Source: Rubrivivax sp. (GTDB lineage Bacteria; Pseudomonadota; Gammaproteobacteria; Burkholderiales; Burkholderiaceae_C). Taken from it: 64,000 nucleotides of DNA. The stretch spans positions 1 to 64,000 of the forward strand of contig JAHECD010000003.1 in assembly GCA_024641945.1 (NCBI GenBank). The letters run 5' to 3'. The position numbers and the translations under genes are program-made. Below the pieces are notes generated by a model, which was given only the letters and a program-made list of their open reading frames with translations, made no database searches and was not told the DNA's origin. How positions within the stretch are numbered: the stretch's first letter is position 1; the number at the start of each line of letters is the position of its first letter. Positions 11,401-17,752 of the stretch are shown here, in pieces.

Positions 11401-11656
11401 GCGCCGTCCTGACCTGATCCTGCTGGACATGCATCTGCCCGACATCGGTGGGCTCGAACTCCTGCGGCACCTCAAACGCGATGACGTCATCGCCGATATT
11501 CCAGTGCTCGTGGTCTCGGCGGATGCCACGCCGGCGCGCATCGAGCAGGCCCTCACGCTGGGCGCGGCCCACTACCTCACCAAGCCGGTCGACCTGGGCA
11601 GCTTCCTGCGCACGCTCGACGAGGCGCTGGCGGAGTTGGATACACGCTGGGGCTGA
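8465..11656 (+). CDS. hybrid sensor histidine kinase (MASE1-CHASE-PAS-HisKA-HATPase-REC)
   Basis: A 1063-residue membrane sensor. Domains in order: MASE1, a block of hydrophobic helices at about residues 10-215; a periplasmic CHASE domain at about 250-430; a membrane helix near 505-525; a PAS domain at about 560-680; HisKA with phospho-acceptor H699 in SHELRTPLNAM; an ATPase domain ending near 910; and a receiver domain with phospho-acceptor D988 in LILLDMHLPD. The ligand is unknown. No response regulator or output gene is adjacent, so it is an orphan whose phosphate must leave the internal receiver through a remote Hpt protein or act within the kinase. Start chosen at MNPMPEQR; an ATG 24 bases upstream is also possible. 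Confidence 0.88.
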   Translation: MNPMPEQRPLAPSRAAWVVLLTAAAYTIVGWLALQLAVDSGYASPIYPAAGIGLAATLAFGRFGAVGTGIGALAVNLIHTASIGATDPVSALVVPLISGLGALAQAALGAVLVHRFVAQPLTLREPRDILRFSLLGGMLACLVNSSLSTAALGITGAVAVPSLAFTWWTWWVGDVLGVLIGAPIALTLVGQPRSEWIARRLSVGAPMLVGTLMLAGASALFQHWDRQRMRETFEHGAADVASDMADRLNVALGALQAVHGTLASTPDPGRAALHQAADWWLTHSAGIQAIGLSERVTRSEVPALEARAHSEGLANYRVFDRADATPDAGADVVAIRAIEPLDSNAAALGVNAMSIPAAREAMVAAARTGEAVSTRGFQLTQAGRAGETGAVVYRALYRGEPTTENERMAQWRGVAFVTLQLDRLLQSSSGHAGQALGWCLVESADGGVRRLAGPAGCEIRSRTDFHLQSALSFAGQPWELWVSGNSRDLPGGTQSGAWLFSLVGLVATSLLGMLLLTVTGRARRIELAVEERTRALSGEIQERRSAEEALRDSEQRLRDILDHVPIGVLFIDTHGVVLDTNPSLCRMVGRTAEHLRNTTVIELIHPEDREPNRTALRDLLAARMPLARRQLRLLRADGGAVTVRAALSPLRDTSGRVDRLVVVVEDITEHLRLAETERARDEAQASNRAKSDFVSRMSHELRTPLNAMLGFAQLLGMDRRPALAPHQLGWATQIQHAGWHLLDMINDTLDLSRLEAGLVQLNARALELGPMVDATMALLSAAASKRNVQVAVALAPEAQAVMADETRLKQVLTNLLSNAVKYNRDGGEIRISSRLADSQTVEISVRDTGMGMSSLQLASLFQPYNRLGRETTSIEGTGIGLVISRRLAEAMGGSLDATSSEHEGSLFTLCLPRASFSDTGTLVASAGEEAVPLYQRRIVHYIEDNETNIEVMRGILAQRPQVTLEVSMTGLDGLAAVRQRRPDLILLDMHLPDIGGLELLRHLKRDDVIADIPVLVVSADATPARIEQALTLGAAHYLTKPVDLGSFLRTLDEALAELDTRWG

Positions 11657-11737
11657 CCGCCCATGGGTCGCCTCGGCGGCGACATGTGGCTAGACTGCGT
11701 GCATGCACGGCACGGCCCTTTTCATCGGTGACCACCT

Positions 11738-11752
11738 CGCACGCAGCGTGCG
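11738..11752. repeat. 15-bp inverted repeat upstream of hpd
   Basis: CGCACGC-A-GCGTGCG is a perfect inverted repeat with a one-base centre, 84 bases before the hpd start codon. A TAGACT -10-like box at 11691-11696 lies upstream, so the repeat would fall in the 5' leader if that box is used. It could be an operator or part of a leader structure. It has no T tract. Confidence 0.35.
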
Positions 11753-11836
11753 CGGTCTTCCGTGCGCTCCCCCGGCCCGGCAAGAAATGTCCGTTCATTG
11801 CCGCTTCATCCAGCCGACTTGCCAAGGAGCAGATAC

Positions 11837-12919
11837 ATGGCCGACCTCTACGACAACCCGATGGGGTTGATGGGATTCGAGTTCGTCGAATTCGCCTCAC
11901 CCACACCGGAGACCCTGGAGCCCCTCTTCGAGAAGATGGGCTTCACGCTGGTCGCCCGGCACCGATCCAAGGACGTGGTGCTTTACCGCCAGGGCGACAT
12001 CAACTTCATCGTCAACCGCGAGCCGCGCAGCCTCGCCGGCTACTTTGCCGCCGAGCATGGGCCGTCGGCGTGCGGCTTGGCCTTTCGCGTCAGGGATTCG
12101 CACAAGGCCTATGCGCGCGCCCTGGAACTTGGTGCGCAGCCGGTCGAGATCCCGACCGGCCCGATGGAGTTGCGCCTGCCCGCGATCAAGGGCATCGGTG
12201 GCGCGCCGCTGTACCTGATCGACCGCTACGAGGACGGCAAGTCGATCTACGACATCGACTTCGAGTTCGTTTCGGGTGTCGACCGCCATCCGCGGGGCCA
12301 CGGCCTGCGCCTGATCGATCACCTCACTCACAACGTGTACCGAGGGCGCATGGCCTTCTGGGCCGGCTTCTACGAGCGGCTGTTCAATTTTCGCGAGATT
12401 CGCTACTTCGACATCAAGGGCGCGCACACCGGCCTGACGTCGAAGGCGATGACGGCGCCTGACGGCAAGATCCGGATTCCGCTGAACGAGGAGGCCTCGC
12501 GGGGCGCCGGGCAGATCGAAGAGTTCCTCATGAAGTTCAATGGCGAAGGCATCCAGCACGTGGCGCTGCTCACGGACGACCTGAAGACGACGATCGACAG
12601 CTTGGCGTTGGCGGGCGTGCCGCTGATGTCCGCGCCCAACGACGTTTACTACGAGATGCTGGCCGAGCGCTTGCCCGGCCACGGCGAGGACGTGGCACAG
12701 CTTCAGACACGCGGCATCCTCCTCGACGGCAGCACATCGGGTGGCCAGCGTCGGCTGCTCCTGCAGATCTTCTCCGAAACGCTGCTGGGCCCGGTGTTCT
12801 TCGAGTTCATCCAACGCAAGGGCGACGACGGGTTCGGCGAAGGCAACTTCAAGGCACTGTTCGAGTCACTCGAACGCGACCAGATCCGCCGCGGGGCCTT
12901 GCAGGTCGACGGCGACTGA
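11837..12919 (+). CDS. hpd: 4-hydroxyphenylpyruvate dioxygenase
   Basis: A 360-residue iron dioxygenase that converts 4-hydroxyphenylpyruvate to homogentisate in tyrosine breakdown. The three iron ligands can be placed: H162 ([13 protein letters not shown]), H241 (GIQHVAL) and E323 ([18 protein letters not shown]). Both vicinal-oxygen-chelate domains are full length. The start is the ATG at 11837, with AAGGAG seven bases upstream (11824-11829); 25 upstream codons are open but lack a ribosome site. No homogentisate dioxygenase or fumarylacetoacetase gene is adjacent, so the pathway is split in this genome. Confidence 0.96.
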   Translation: MADLYDNPMGLMGFEFVEFASPTPETLEPLFEKMGFTLVARHRSKDVVLYRQGDINFIVNREPRSLAGYFAAEHGPSACGLAFRVRDSHKAYARALELGAQPVEIPTGPMELRLPAIKGIGGAPLYLIDRYEDGKSIYDIDFEFVSGVDRHPRGHGLRLIDHLTHNVYRGRMAFWAGFYERLFNFREIRYFDIKGAHTGLTSKAMTAPDGKIRIPLNEEASRGAGQIEEFLMKFNGEGIQHVALLTDDLKTTIDSLALAGVPLMSAPNDVYYEMLAERLPGHGEDVAQLQTRGILLDGSTSGGQRRLLLQIFSETLLGPVFFEFIQRKGDDGFGEGNFKALFESLERDQIRRGALQVDGD

Positions 12920-12938
12920 CAGGCCGCCGGGCCAGCGT

Positions 12939-12960
12939 GCAGGGCACGCGCGCGCCCTGC
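12939..12960 (+). terminator. hairpin after hpd
   Basis: GCAGGGC (12939-12945) and GCCCTGC (12954-12960) form a 7-bp all-matched stem with an 8-base loop, 20 bases after the hpd stop codon. There is no T run after it, so intrinsic termination is doubtful. It could still protect the 3' end of the hpd transcript and separate it from the SOS promoter downstream. Confidence 0.35.
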
Positions 12961-13067
12961 CCGTCATCGGCCCGGGCCGTGGCCGGATGCAGAGGCACCC
13001 GGCGCGAACGCGGAGCTGGCCGCCGCGGTGCGTTCGTGCCCCTCACCGCAATTTGCGAACATCCGGG

Positions 13068-13096
13068 TTGCGCAAAAAACTGTATGTCTATACAGT
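13068..13096 (+). promoter_or_regulatory. promoter overlapping the SOS box
   Basis: TTGCGC at 13068-13073 and TACAGT at 13091-13096 are separated by 17 bases, a sigma-70-like arrangement. The -10 hexamer lies inside the right arm of the LexA-type palindrome, so a bound repressor would block RNA polymerase. This is the only promoter-like sequence seen in front of the two small genes. Confidence 0.6.
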
Positions 13097-13097
13097 T
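13078..13097. promoter_or_regulatory. LexA (SOS) box
   Basis: AACTGTATGTCTATACAGTT has two perfect 8-bp inverted arms (AACTGTAT and ATACAGTT) around a 4-base centre. It contains the CTG-N10-CAG core of the gamma- and betaproteobacterial LexA operator, whose consensus is close to TACTGTATATATATACAGTA. The A+T-rich palindrome stands out in a very G+C-rich neighbourhood. It lies 20 bases before the ATG of a 27-codon gene that has a strong ribosome site. LexA binding is inferred from the match. Confidence 0.85.
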
Positions 13098-13117
13098 GTC
13101 TGCGAATCGAGGTGACC

Positions 13118-13201
13118 ATGAAGACCCCAGCACGCCAGCACTACCGCCCCGGCAACTTCCGCCAACCGAACTGGCTGCGACGCATCTGGCTCTGGTTCTG
13201 A
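13118..13201 (+). CDS. SOS-controlled 27-residue cationic Trp-rich peptide
   Basis: The frame encodes 27 residues: the N-terminal part (MKTPARQHYRPGNFRQP) is basic and polar, and the C-terminal ten residues (NWLRRIWLWF) are aromatic and hydrophobic. There is one Lys and five Arg and no acidic residue, giving a net charge near +6. A Shine-Dalgarno element GAGGTGA (13109-13115) directly precedes the ATG at a good spacing, and the LexA box ends 20 bases upstream. The stop is followed after 14 bases by the 65-codon gene. I do not recognise the family. Short, SOS-induced, membrane-active peptides such as TisB and DinQ of E. coli are functional precedents, but no sequence relationship is claimed. 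It could also be a leader peptide for the next gene. Confidence 0.6.
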   Translation: MKTPARQHYRPGNFRQPNWLRRIWLWF

Positions 13202-13215
13202 CCTTGGGTGCTGCC

Positions 13216-13413
13216 ATGAAAGCGCCCCTGCTCCACCGTGTCCTTGCACGGCCCCCAGACGGCGAACCCCAGACGCCCACAGGCCCGGCGATAGGTGGCG
13301 ACCAGACGTTCGTCTGGCAGAGCCGCTTTGGCCGCATGGTGATCGAGGTGGTGGGCGCCCAGGCCTATGTCAATGGGAAGTTGGTCGAACCGGCCCTTCC
13401 CGAACGGGGCTGA
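13216..13413 (+). CDS. 65-residue protein of unknown function, second gene of the SOS unit
   Basis: The predicted protein is 65 residues: a basic Pro/Gly-rich start (MKAPLLHRVLARPPDGEP) and a compact C-terminal half with alternating hydrophobic residues (FVWQSRFGRMVIEVVGAQAY then VNGKLVEPA), which looks like a small beta-hairpin fold. No membrane segment or signal peptide is seen. The start ATG lies 14 bases after the stop of the 27-codon gene; a weak GGGTG lies before it, so it may depend on translation of the first gene. I do not recognise the family. Linkage to the LexA box suggests a damage-response role. A longer frame in phase extends upstream, but that part has no ribosome site and covers the promoter and the first gene. 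Confidence 0.6.
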   Translation: MKAPLLHRVLARPPDGEPQTPTGPAIGGDQTFVWQSRFGRMVIEVVGAQAYVNGKLVEPALPERG

Positions 13414-13657
13414 CGGCCCTTCCGGCGGCAGCGGAGGCGACAGGCCTACACCGCGGCGGTCCCAGCCGACCATGCAATTCCAGGGCCCGCACTGAAACGA
13501 GCAGTAAGTCACGAAATGGCCGTCTTGCGGGGCGTTGTGTCCTCGCGGCGGACTGTTGCGGCGAATGGCGGCCTCGTCACGAAGACACATCGTGTTTCAA
13601 GTAGAACGCGGGCCCGCACTACCTTTGAGCTTTGAAAACATTCCAGCCCCGCACCTG

Positions 13658-14350
13658 ATGTTCGGTCGATCCAAACCCGTCGTCTTTGATCCCTATAGAC
13701 GGCGCCGCTCCCCCTTTCGCCCCCCTGCGTGGTTGGTACTGCTGCTGAGTGGCGTCGTGGTCGGTGCCGGCGGCGTCATCGTCGCGCAACAGCGCTATCT
13801 TCCGCCTCGCTTGTCGGCCAGCGCTTCCGCGGAACTTCGAAGTGCCTACGATCGCGCCGACGCTGAACGCCTTCGGCTCCAGGCCGCGCTGGCAGCGACC
13901 GAGAAGCGCCTGGCGGCCACGCTGGCAGAGAAGAGCGCTCTCAATGACGACCTGGCCCTGAGCCGCGCCACCGTCGATCAATTGCGCGGGGATCTGACCT
14001 CGGTCGTGGCGTCGCTCCCGCCGGACCCTCGAACCGGCGTCGTCGAGGTACGCGCCGGGCGGTTCTCGTCCGAAGGAGGCCGCCTCATCTACGACGTGGT
14101 GCTGACACGCGAGCGCAATGCCGGCAAACCGATGCCAGGGGTCATGCAACTTCTCGTCGCCGGCGAGACCGAGCGTGGCGCGGAGTCGACCGTGAGCCTC
14201 AAACCGGTGACGCTCTCGGTGTCCGGCCATGAGGTGCTGCGCGGCAGCCTTCCGCTGCCTGCAGGGTTCCGGCCACGCCAGACCACGATCCAGGTGCTTG
14301 ACCGAGGCGCCGGCAAACTGCTCGGCATGCGGGTCCTGCCGGTGAAGTGA
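13658..14350 (+). CDS. DUF6776-like membrane-anchored coiled-coil protein
   Basis: A 230-residue protein with a basic N-terminus (YRRRRSPFRP), one membrane helix at about residues 24-45, a charged heptad-like coiled coil at about 52-117, and a C-terminal beta-rich domain of about 105 residues (GRLIYDVVLTRERNAGKP through RPRQTTIQVLDRG). The C-terminal pattern recalls the Burkholderiales DUF6776 family, usually found near bactofilin genes, but no bactofilin gene is adjacent here. The topology suggests a single-pass inner-membrane protein with its C-terminus in the periplasm. Start chosen at MFGRSKPVVFD; 41 codons are open upstream without a clear ribosome site. Its stop overlaps the next start (TGATG). 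Confidence 0.65.
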   Translation: MFGRSKPVVFDPYRRRRSPFRPPAWLVLLLSGVVVGAGGVIVAQQRYLPPRLSASASAELRSAYDRADAERLRLQAALAATEKRLAATLAEKSALNDDLALSRATVDQLRGDLTSVVASLPPDPRTGVVEVRAGRFSSEGGRLIYDVVLTRERNAGKPMPGVMQLLVAGETERGAESTVSLKPVTLSVSGHEVLRGSLPLPAGFRPRQTTIQVLDRGAGKLLGMRVLPVK

Positions 14351-14733
14351 TGGAACCGTCGACCACTTTGGCCCGTATCCAGGTGGATGCGGATCTGCCC
14401 GACATCACGCCGGCACAAAGCTTGACGGGGTGGCGGCGCGAACTGTGCATCGAGTTACTGGGCGACGGCGGCGCACGGATATTCGTACGCGCCGTTGAGC
14501 GCAGCTCATTCAAGGCGGCCGACCTGCAGCGTGGAGTCCTCTTTCACCGCCTCGATTCGAGGTTCACCGATCTGACAGGGTGCATGCAATCGCAGCACGC
14601 CGAACTCGTACACCTCGCCGAAACGGCACGGCGGTTGCAGCCCGAAAGGGCGAATCTCTTTGTAGCGCTGGAATACGACCGTACGTCGTGGGAGCGTGTG
14701 CAACACGCCGTCGACCGATGGGCGCGCCGCTGA
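14350..14733 (+). CDS. small protein of unknown function
   Basis: A 127-residue soluble-looking protein with no recognised domain, signal peptide or membrane segment. It begins MEPSTTLARIQVDADLPDIT and has a central region (GWRRELCIELLGDGG through RGVLFHRLDSR) that could be an alpha/beta fold. The ATG overlaps the stop of the DUF6776-like gene as TGATG, which supports a coupled two-gene unit and that the frame is real; a GTG one codon earlier is also possible. A function partnered with the coiled-coil membrane protein is a guess from the coupling alone. Confidence 0.5.
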   Translation: MEPSTTLARIQVDADLPDITPAQSLTGWRRELCIELLGDGGARIFVRAVERSSFKAADLQRGVLFHRLDSRFTDLTGCMQSQHAELVHLAETARRLQPERANLFVALEYDRTSWERVQHAVDRWARR

Positions 14734-15154
14734 CGTGCGTGCTTCCGGCCATGGGAAGCCAAAACGGCCAGATGGTGGCGTCCTGGTCTCTCGCCACGCC
14801 CGTCCCCTCCACGCAGGGCAGGCCGGCCATGGCTTCGTTTCGCCGGTGTTCGGCGTCGACTCAACCCGAGGACGACCAGCCTCTCTCAACAGTGAGATTT
14901 TCGGGCTGACACGGCAGATGGGCCGGTGCGTCGAAGGCGGTGCGCTATCGGTTCCGGCATCGAACCAGCAGAGGATCCGGGGCCGCGTACAAAGGGTGGC
15001 CTCGGCGCTGCCGTCCTCGGCGGTGGTACAGCCAGCGGTCGTTCCGCGGCCCGGTAAATCGGCCCAGTTGTCGCTGGTGAACGGGTTCAGCGACCGCCCC
15101 GGATCGAGAGCGCCATTGAAATGTTAGTAATTGCTCTCATGTTCTAGAGTCAAT
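14734..15154. other. 421-base stretch without a convincing gene, upstream of rpoH
   Basis: No frame here has a ribosome site, a recognised domain or credible codon use; the open frames on both strands look like chance frames in G+C-rich DNA. One small hairpin can be drawn: GTCGCTG (15070-15076) with CAGCGAC (15088-15094) around an 11-base loop. The last 40 bases turn A+T-rich and lead into the rpoH control region. The stretch may hold an upstream rpoH promoter or an RNA gene; neither is demonstrated. Confidence 0.5.
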
Positions 15155-15181
15155 TCAGCACTCGCTGGTTGAGAGTGCTAA
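15155..15181. promoter_or_regulatory. CIRCE element (HrcA operator) in front of rpoH
   Basis: TCAGCACTC (15155-15163), nine bases, and GAGTGCTAA (15173-15181) match the CIRCE consensus TTAGCACTC-N9-GAGTGCTAA at 17 of 18 arm positions, the single difference being the second base of the left arm. CIRCE is the operator of the heat-shock repressor HrcA. It ends 42 bases before the rpoH ATG, and a TAATAT -10-like hexamer (15179-15184) overlaps its right arm. This predicts that HrcA represses the sigma-32 gene here. Confidence 0.85.
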
Positions 15182-15223
15182 TATTTGCGGAACCGAAAGG
15201 TACGGGTTAACTCCAAGAGAGCC

Positions 15224-16150
15224 ATGAACGCCAAATCCGCTTCCACTGCCCTGTCTGTCCGCGATCCGTGGTCGATGGTGCCATCGTTGGGCAACCTCGA
15301 TGCGTACATCAGTGCCGTGAACCGCCTGCCGATGCTGACCCAGCAAGAGGAGGTGTCACTCGGCAAGCGCCTGCGCGAAAGTGGAGATATCGAGGCCGCC
15401 GGCCGGCTGGTGCTTTCGCATCTGCGGTTGGTGGTATCCGTCTCGCGCCAGTATCTGGGTTACGGGCTGCCGCAGGGCGACCTGATCCAGGAAGGCAACG
15501 TGGGCCTGATGAAGGCCGTGAAGCGCTTCGACCCGGAACAGGGCGTGCGGCTGGTCAGCTATGCGCTGCATTGGATCCGGGCGGAAATCCACGAGTACAT
15601 CCTCAAGAACTGGCGCATGGTCAAGGTCGCCACGACCAAGGCCCAGCGCAAGCTTTTCTTCAACCTGCGCTCGATGAAACAGGGGTTCCGGGCCGATGCG
15701 GTCGACGGCGACACGCATCGCAATACGTTGACACCGGCGGAGGTCGACATCGTCGCGCGGGAGTTGAACGTCAAGCCTGAAGAAGTTCTCGAAATGGAAA
15801 CGCGGATGTCCGGCGGCGACATTGCGCTCGAGCCGCAGAACGACGACGGCGAAGATGAATTTGCCCCGATCGCGTACCTGGCCGACGACCGCAACGAGCC
15901 GACGCAGGCGCTGGAATCACGTCATCGTGACTGGCTTGCCAGCGACGGCATCTCCAAGGCCCTCGACGTGCTGGACGAGCGCAGCCGCCGCATCGTCGAG
16001 GAGCGCTGGCTCAAGGTGAACGATGACTCGTCTGGTGGCATGACACTGCACGAGTTGGCTGCCGTGTACGGTGTGAGCGCAGAGCGCATCCGTCAGATCG
16101 AAGTGGCAGCGATGAAGAAGATGCGCAAGGCGCTCGACGTCAACACCTGA
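15224..16150 (+). CDS. rpoH: RNA polymerase sigma-32 (heat-shock) factor RpoH
   Basis: A 308-residue group 3 sigma factor. Region 2 is clear (LIQEGNVGLMKAVKRFDPEQG and SYALHWIRAEIHEYILKNWR), followed by the RpoH box QRKLFFNLR near residues 140-148, the hallmark of sigma-32. Region 4 ends with the helix-turn-helix LHELAAVYGVSAERIRQIE. It directs transcription of chaperone and protease genes. Start chosen at MNAKSASTALS (15224) with AAGAGAG upstream; a TTG 39 bases earlier is open but precedes no conserved residues. The CIRCE element upstream suggests HrcA control. The gene converges on the Sco gene with a hairpin between. Confidence 0.96.
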   Translation: MNAKSASTALSVRDPWSMVPSLGNLDAYISAVNRLPMLTQQEEVSLGKRLRESGDIEAAGRLVLSHLRLVVSVSRQYLGYGLPQGDLIQEGNVGLMKAVKRFDPEQGVRLVSYALHWIRAEIHEYILKNWRMVKVATTKAQRKLFFNLRSMKQGFRADAVDGDTHRNTLTPAEVDIVARELNVKPEEVLEMETRMSGGDIALEPQNDDGEDEFAPIAYLADDRNEPTQALESRHRDWLASDGISKALDVLDERSRRIVEERWLKVNDDSSGGMTLHELAAVYGVSAERIRQIEVAAMKKMRKALDVNT

Positions 16151-16180
16151 CGACCGCCATCGCGCATCAGACCGACTCCA

Positions 16181-16198
16181 GCGGCCCTTCGGGGCCGC
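16181..16198. terminator. UUCG-loop hairpin between rpoH and the Sco gene
   Basis: GCGGCCC-TTCG-GGGCCGC forms a 7-bp stem with a TTCG tetraloop, 30 bases after the rpoH stop and 3 bases before the convergent Sco stop. No T tract follows on either strand, so efficiency is uncertain. Position between convergent genes suggests a shared two-way terminator. Confidence 0.55.
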
Positions 16199-16201
16199 GC
16201 C

Positions 16202-16846
16202 TCATTGCGGCTCTGCGAGCAGCAGCTTGATGTCGTGCACGAGCGCCGGTGCGCCGGTGCCGTAGCGTGTGAAGAGACGGACACGGCCCTTCGCGTCAAA
16301 GATGTAAGAGCCGGCCGTGTGGTCCATCAAGTAACTGCCTTCGGTCTTGCCCGGCACCTTGGCAAAGAAGACCTTGAAGTTGCGCGCCACCGTCTTGATC
16401 TCGTCGAGCGTTCCCGTGAGCGCGACGAAGCTCGGATCGAAGGCCGTGACGTAGGCCTTGAGGATTTCTGGCTTGTCGCGCTCGGGGTCGACCGTGACGA
16501 ATACGCCTTGCACTCGCGCACCGTCGGCGCCGAGCTCGCCCTTCACCGCCGCCAGCTCGGCCATCGTGGTGGGGCAAACATCCGGACACTGCATGTAGCC
16601 GAAGAAGACGACGGTGACCTTGCCCTTGAAATCCGCCAGCGTGCGGCGATTCCCGTCGGCATCGGTCAGGGACAACTCGCGTGCGTAGTCCGCACCGGTG
16701 ATGTCGATCGACTTGAACGGCTCGCCGTGCTTGGGTGGCGCAGCGTCTGCACCTGTCGTACCGCCCTGGCGATTGCAGGCACCCAGCATCGACGCCAGTC
16801 CGACGACGAACGATGCAATCACGAGACGACGAAAGAGGCTATCCAT
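16202..16846 (-). CDS. Sco/SenC copper chaperone for cytochrome oxidase
   Basis: A 214-residue thioredoxin-fold protein that delivers copper to the CuA site of subunit II. The copper ligands are present: CPDVC at residues 87-91 and H176 in MDHTAGSY. An N-terminal hydrophobic segment ends in MLGACN, giving a lipobox-like LGAC, so it is probably a periplasmic lipoprotein. The start [10 protein letters not shown] lies inside the end of ctaB with a 28-base overlap. It is the last gene of the ctaA-ctaB-Sco group, which is standard for betaproteobacterial oxidase clusters. Confidence 0.92.
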   Translation of the reverse strand: MDSLFRRLVIASFVVGLASMLGACNRQGGTTGADAAPPKHGEPFKSIDITGADYARELSLTDADGNRRTLADFKGKVTVVFFGYMQCPDVCPTTMAELAAVKGELGADGARVQGVFVTVDPERDKPEILKAYVTAFDPSFVALTGTLDEIKTVARNFKVFFAKVPGKTEGSYLMDHTAGSYIFDAKGRVRLFTRYGTGAPALVHDIKLLLAEPQ

Positions 16847-17739
16847 GGGCTTAGGTAGTGGTCCAGCAACAGAGCCGCAAACAACAGCGACAGGTGCCAG
16901 ATGGAAAATCGAAAGGTCTTCCGCGCCAAGGCGTCGCTGTAATCGCGCCAGAGCTGAAAGGCATAGAGGATGAAACCCGCGCCGAGTACGACGGCTGCAG
17001 CCAGGTAGAGATACCCGCTCATGCGAAAGACGAAGGGCAACAACGTGGCCGCAAAAAGCACCAGCGTATACAGCAGCACCTGCAGACGCGTGAATTCCGA
17101 CCCATGGGTAACCGGCAGCATCGGTAGACCCGATTTGCGATAGTCCTCCACGCGGTACAGCGCCAGCGCCCAGAAATGTGGTGGCGTCCAGAGGAAGATG
17201 ATCAGGCACAGGATCAACGCCTCGGGGCCGACATCGTTGCGCATCGCGGCCCAGCCCAGAACGGGTGGCATCGCTCCCGACGCGCCGCCGATCACGATGT
17301 TCTGTGGCGTCAGCGGCTTGAGTACCACCGTGTAGACGACGGCATAGCCGACGAAGGTGGCGAAGGTGAGCCACATCGTGAGCGGGTTGACCCAAAACCA
17401 CAACATTGCGCTTCCCGCACCGCACAGCACACCCGAAAAGCTGAGCGTCTGCGCCAGACTGAGTTCGCCCTTGGCAGTGGCGCGCCACGCCGTGCGCGCC
17501 ATGCGGGCGTCGATCTGTTGCTCGATCAGGCAGTTGAACGCCGCAGCTGCACTGGCGACCAGCCAGATGCCCGCGGTCGCGGCGCCTGCCAGCCGCAAAT
17601 CGGGCAGGCCGGGCTCGGCGAGCAGCATGCCGATGACGGCGCAGAAGACGATCAGCTGCACCACGCGCGGCTTGGTCAACGCGTAGTACTGCGACCAACG
17701 CGAAGCGCTCGGCTGGGGTCGTGCAAGGGTCTGCGACAT
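16819..17739 (-). CDS. ctaB: protoheme IX farnesyltransferase (heme O synthase)
   Basis: A 306-residue UbiA-family prenyltransferase with about nine membrane helices. It adds the farnesyl group to heme b, giving heme O, the precursor of heme A for the aa3 oxidase. The polyprenyl-binding motif is seen in [19 protein letters not shown] near residue 70. The start [11 protein letters not shown] at 17739 lies 13 bases after ctaA; the 16 codons open upstream overlap ctaA and look non-coding. The end overlaps the Sco gene. Confidence 0.95.
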   Translation of the reverse strand: MSQTLARPQPSASRWSQYYALTKPRVVQLIVFCAVIGMLLAEPGLPDLRLAGAATAGIWLVASAAAAFNCLIEQQIDARMARTAWRATAKGELSLAQTLSFSGVLCGAGSAMLWFWVNPLTMWLTFATFVGYAVVYTVVLKPLTPQNIVIGGASGAMPPVLGWAAMRNDVGPEALILCLIIFLWTPPHFWALALYRVEDYRKSGLPMLPVTHGSEFTRLQVLLYTLVLFAATLLPFVFRMSGYLYLAAAVVLGAGFILYAFQLWRDYSDALARKTFRFSIWHLSLLFAALLLDHYLSPWIASFVVS

Positions 17740-17752
17740 GGAAGGAGAGATT

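Noticed and set aside
13141-13590. 149-codon frame on the minus strand over the SOS microgenes, with a Cys-rich start
   Set aside because: No ribosome site or promoter, no recognised domain, and it is antisense to the better-supported small genes. A short real gene at its start cannot be fully excluded.
14506-15127. Several 80-140-codon frames on both strands before rpoH
   Set aside because: They overlap each other, lack ribosome sites and have Pro/Arg/Ser-rich composition without domains.
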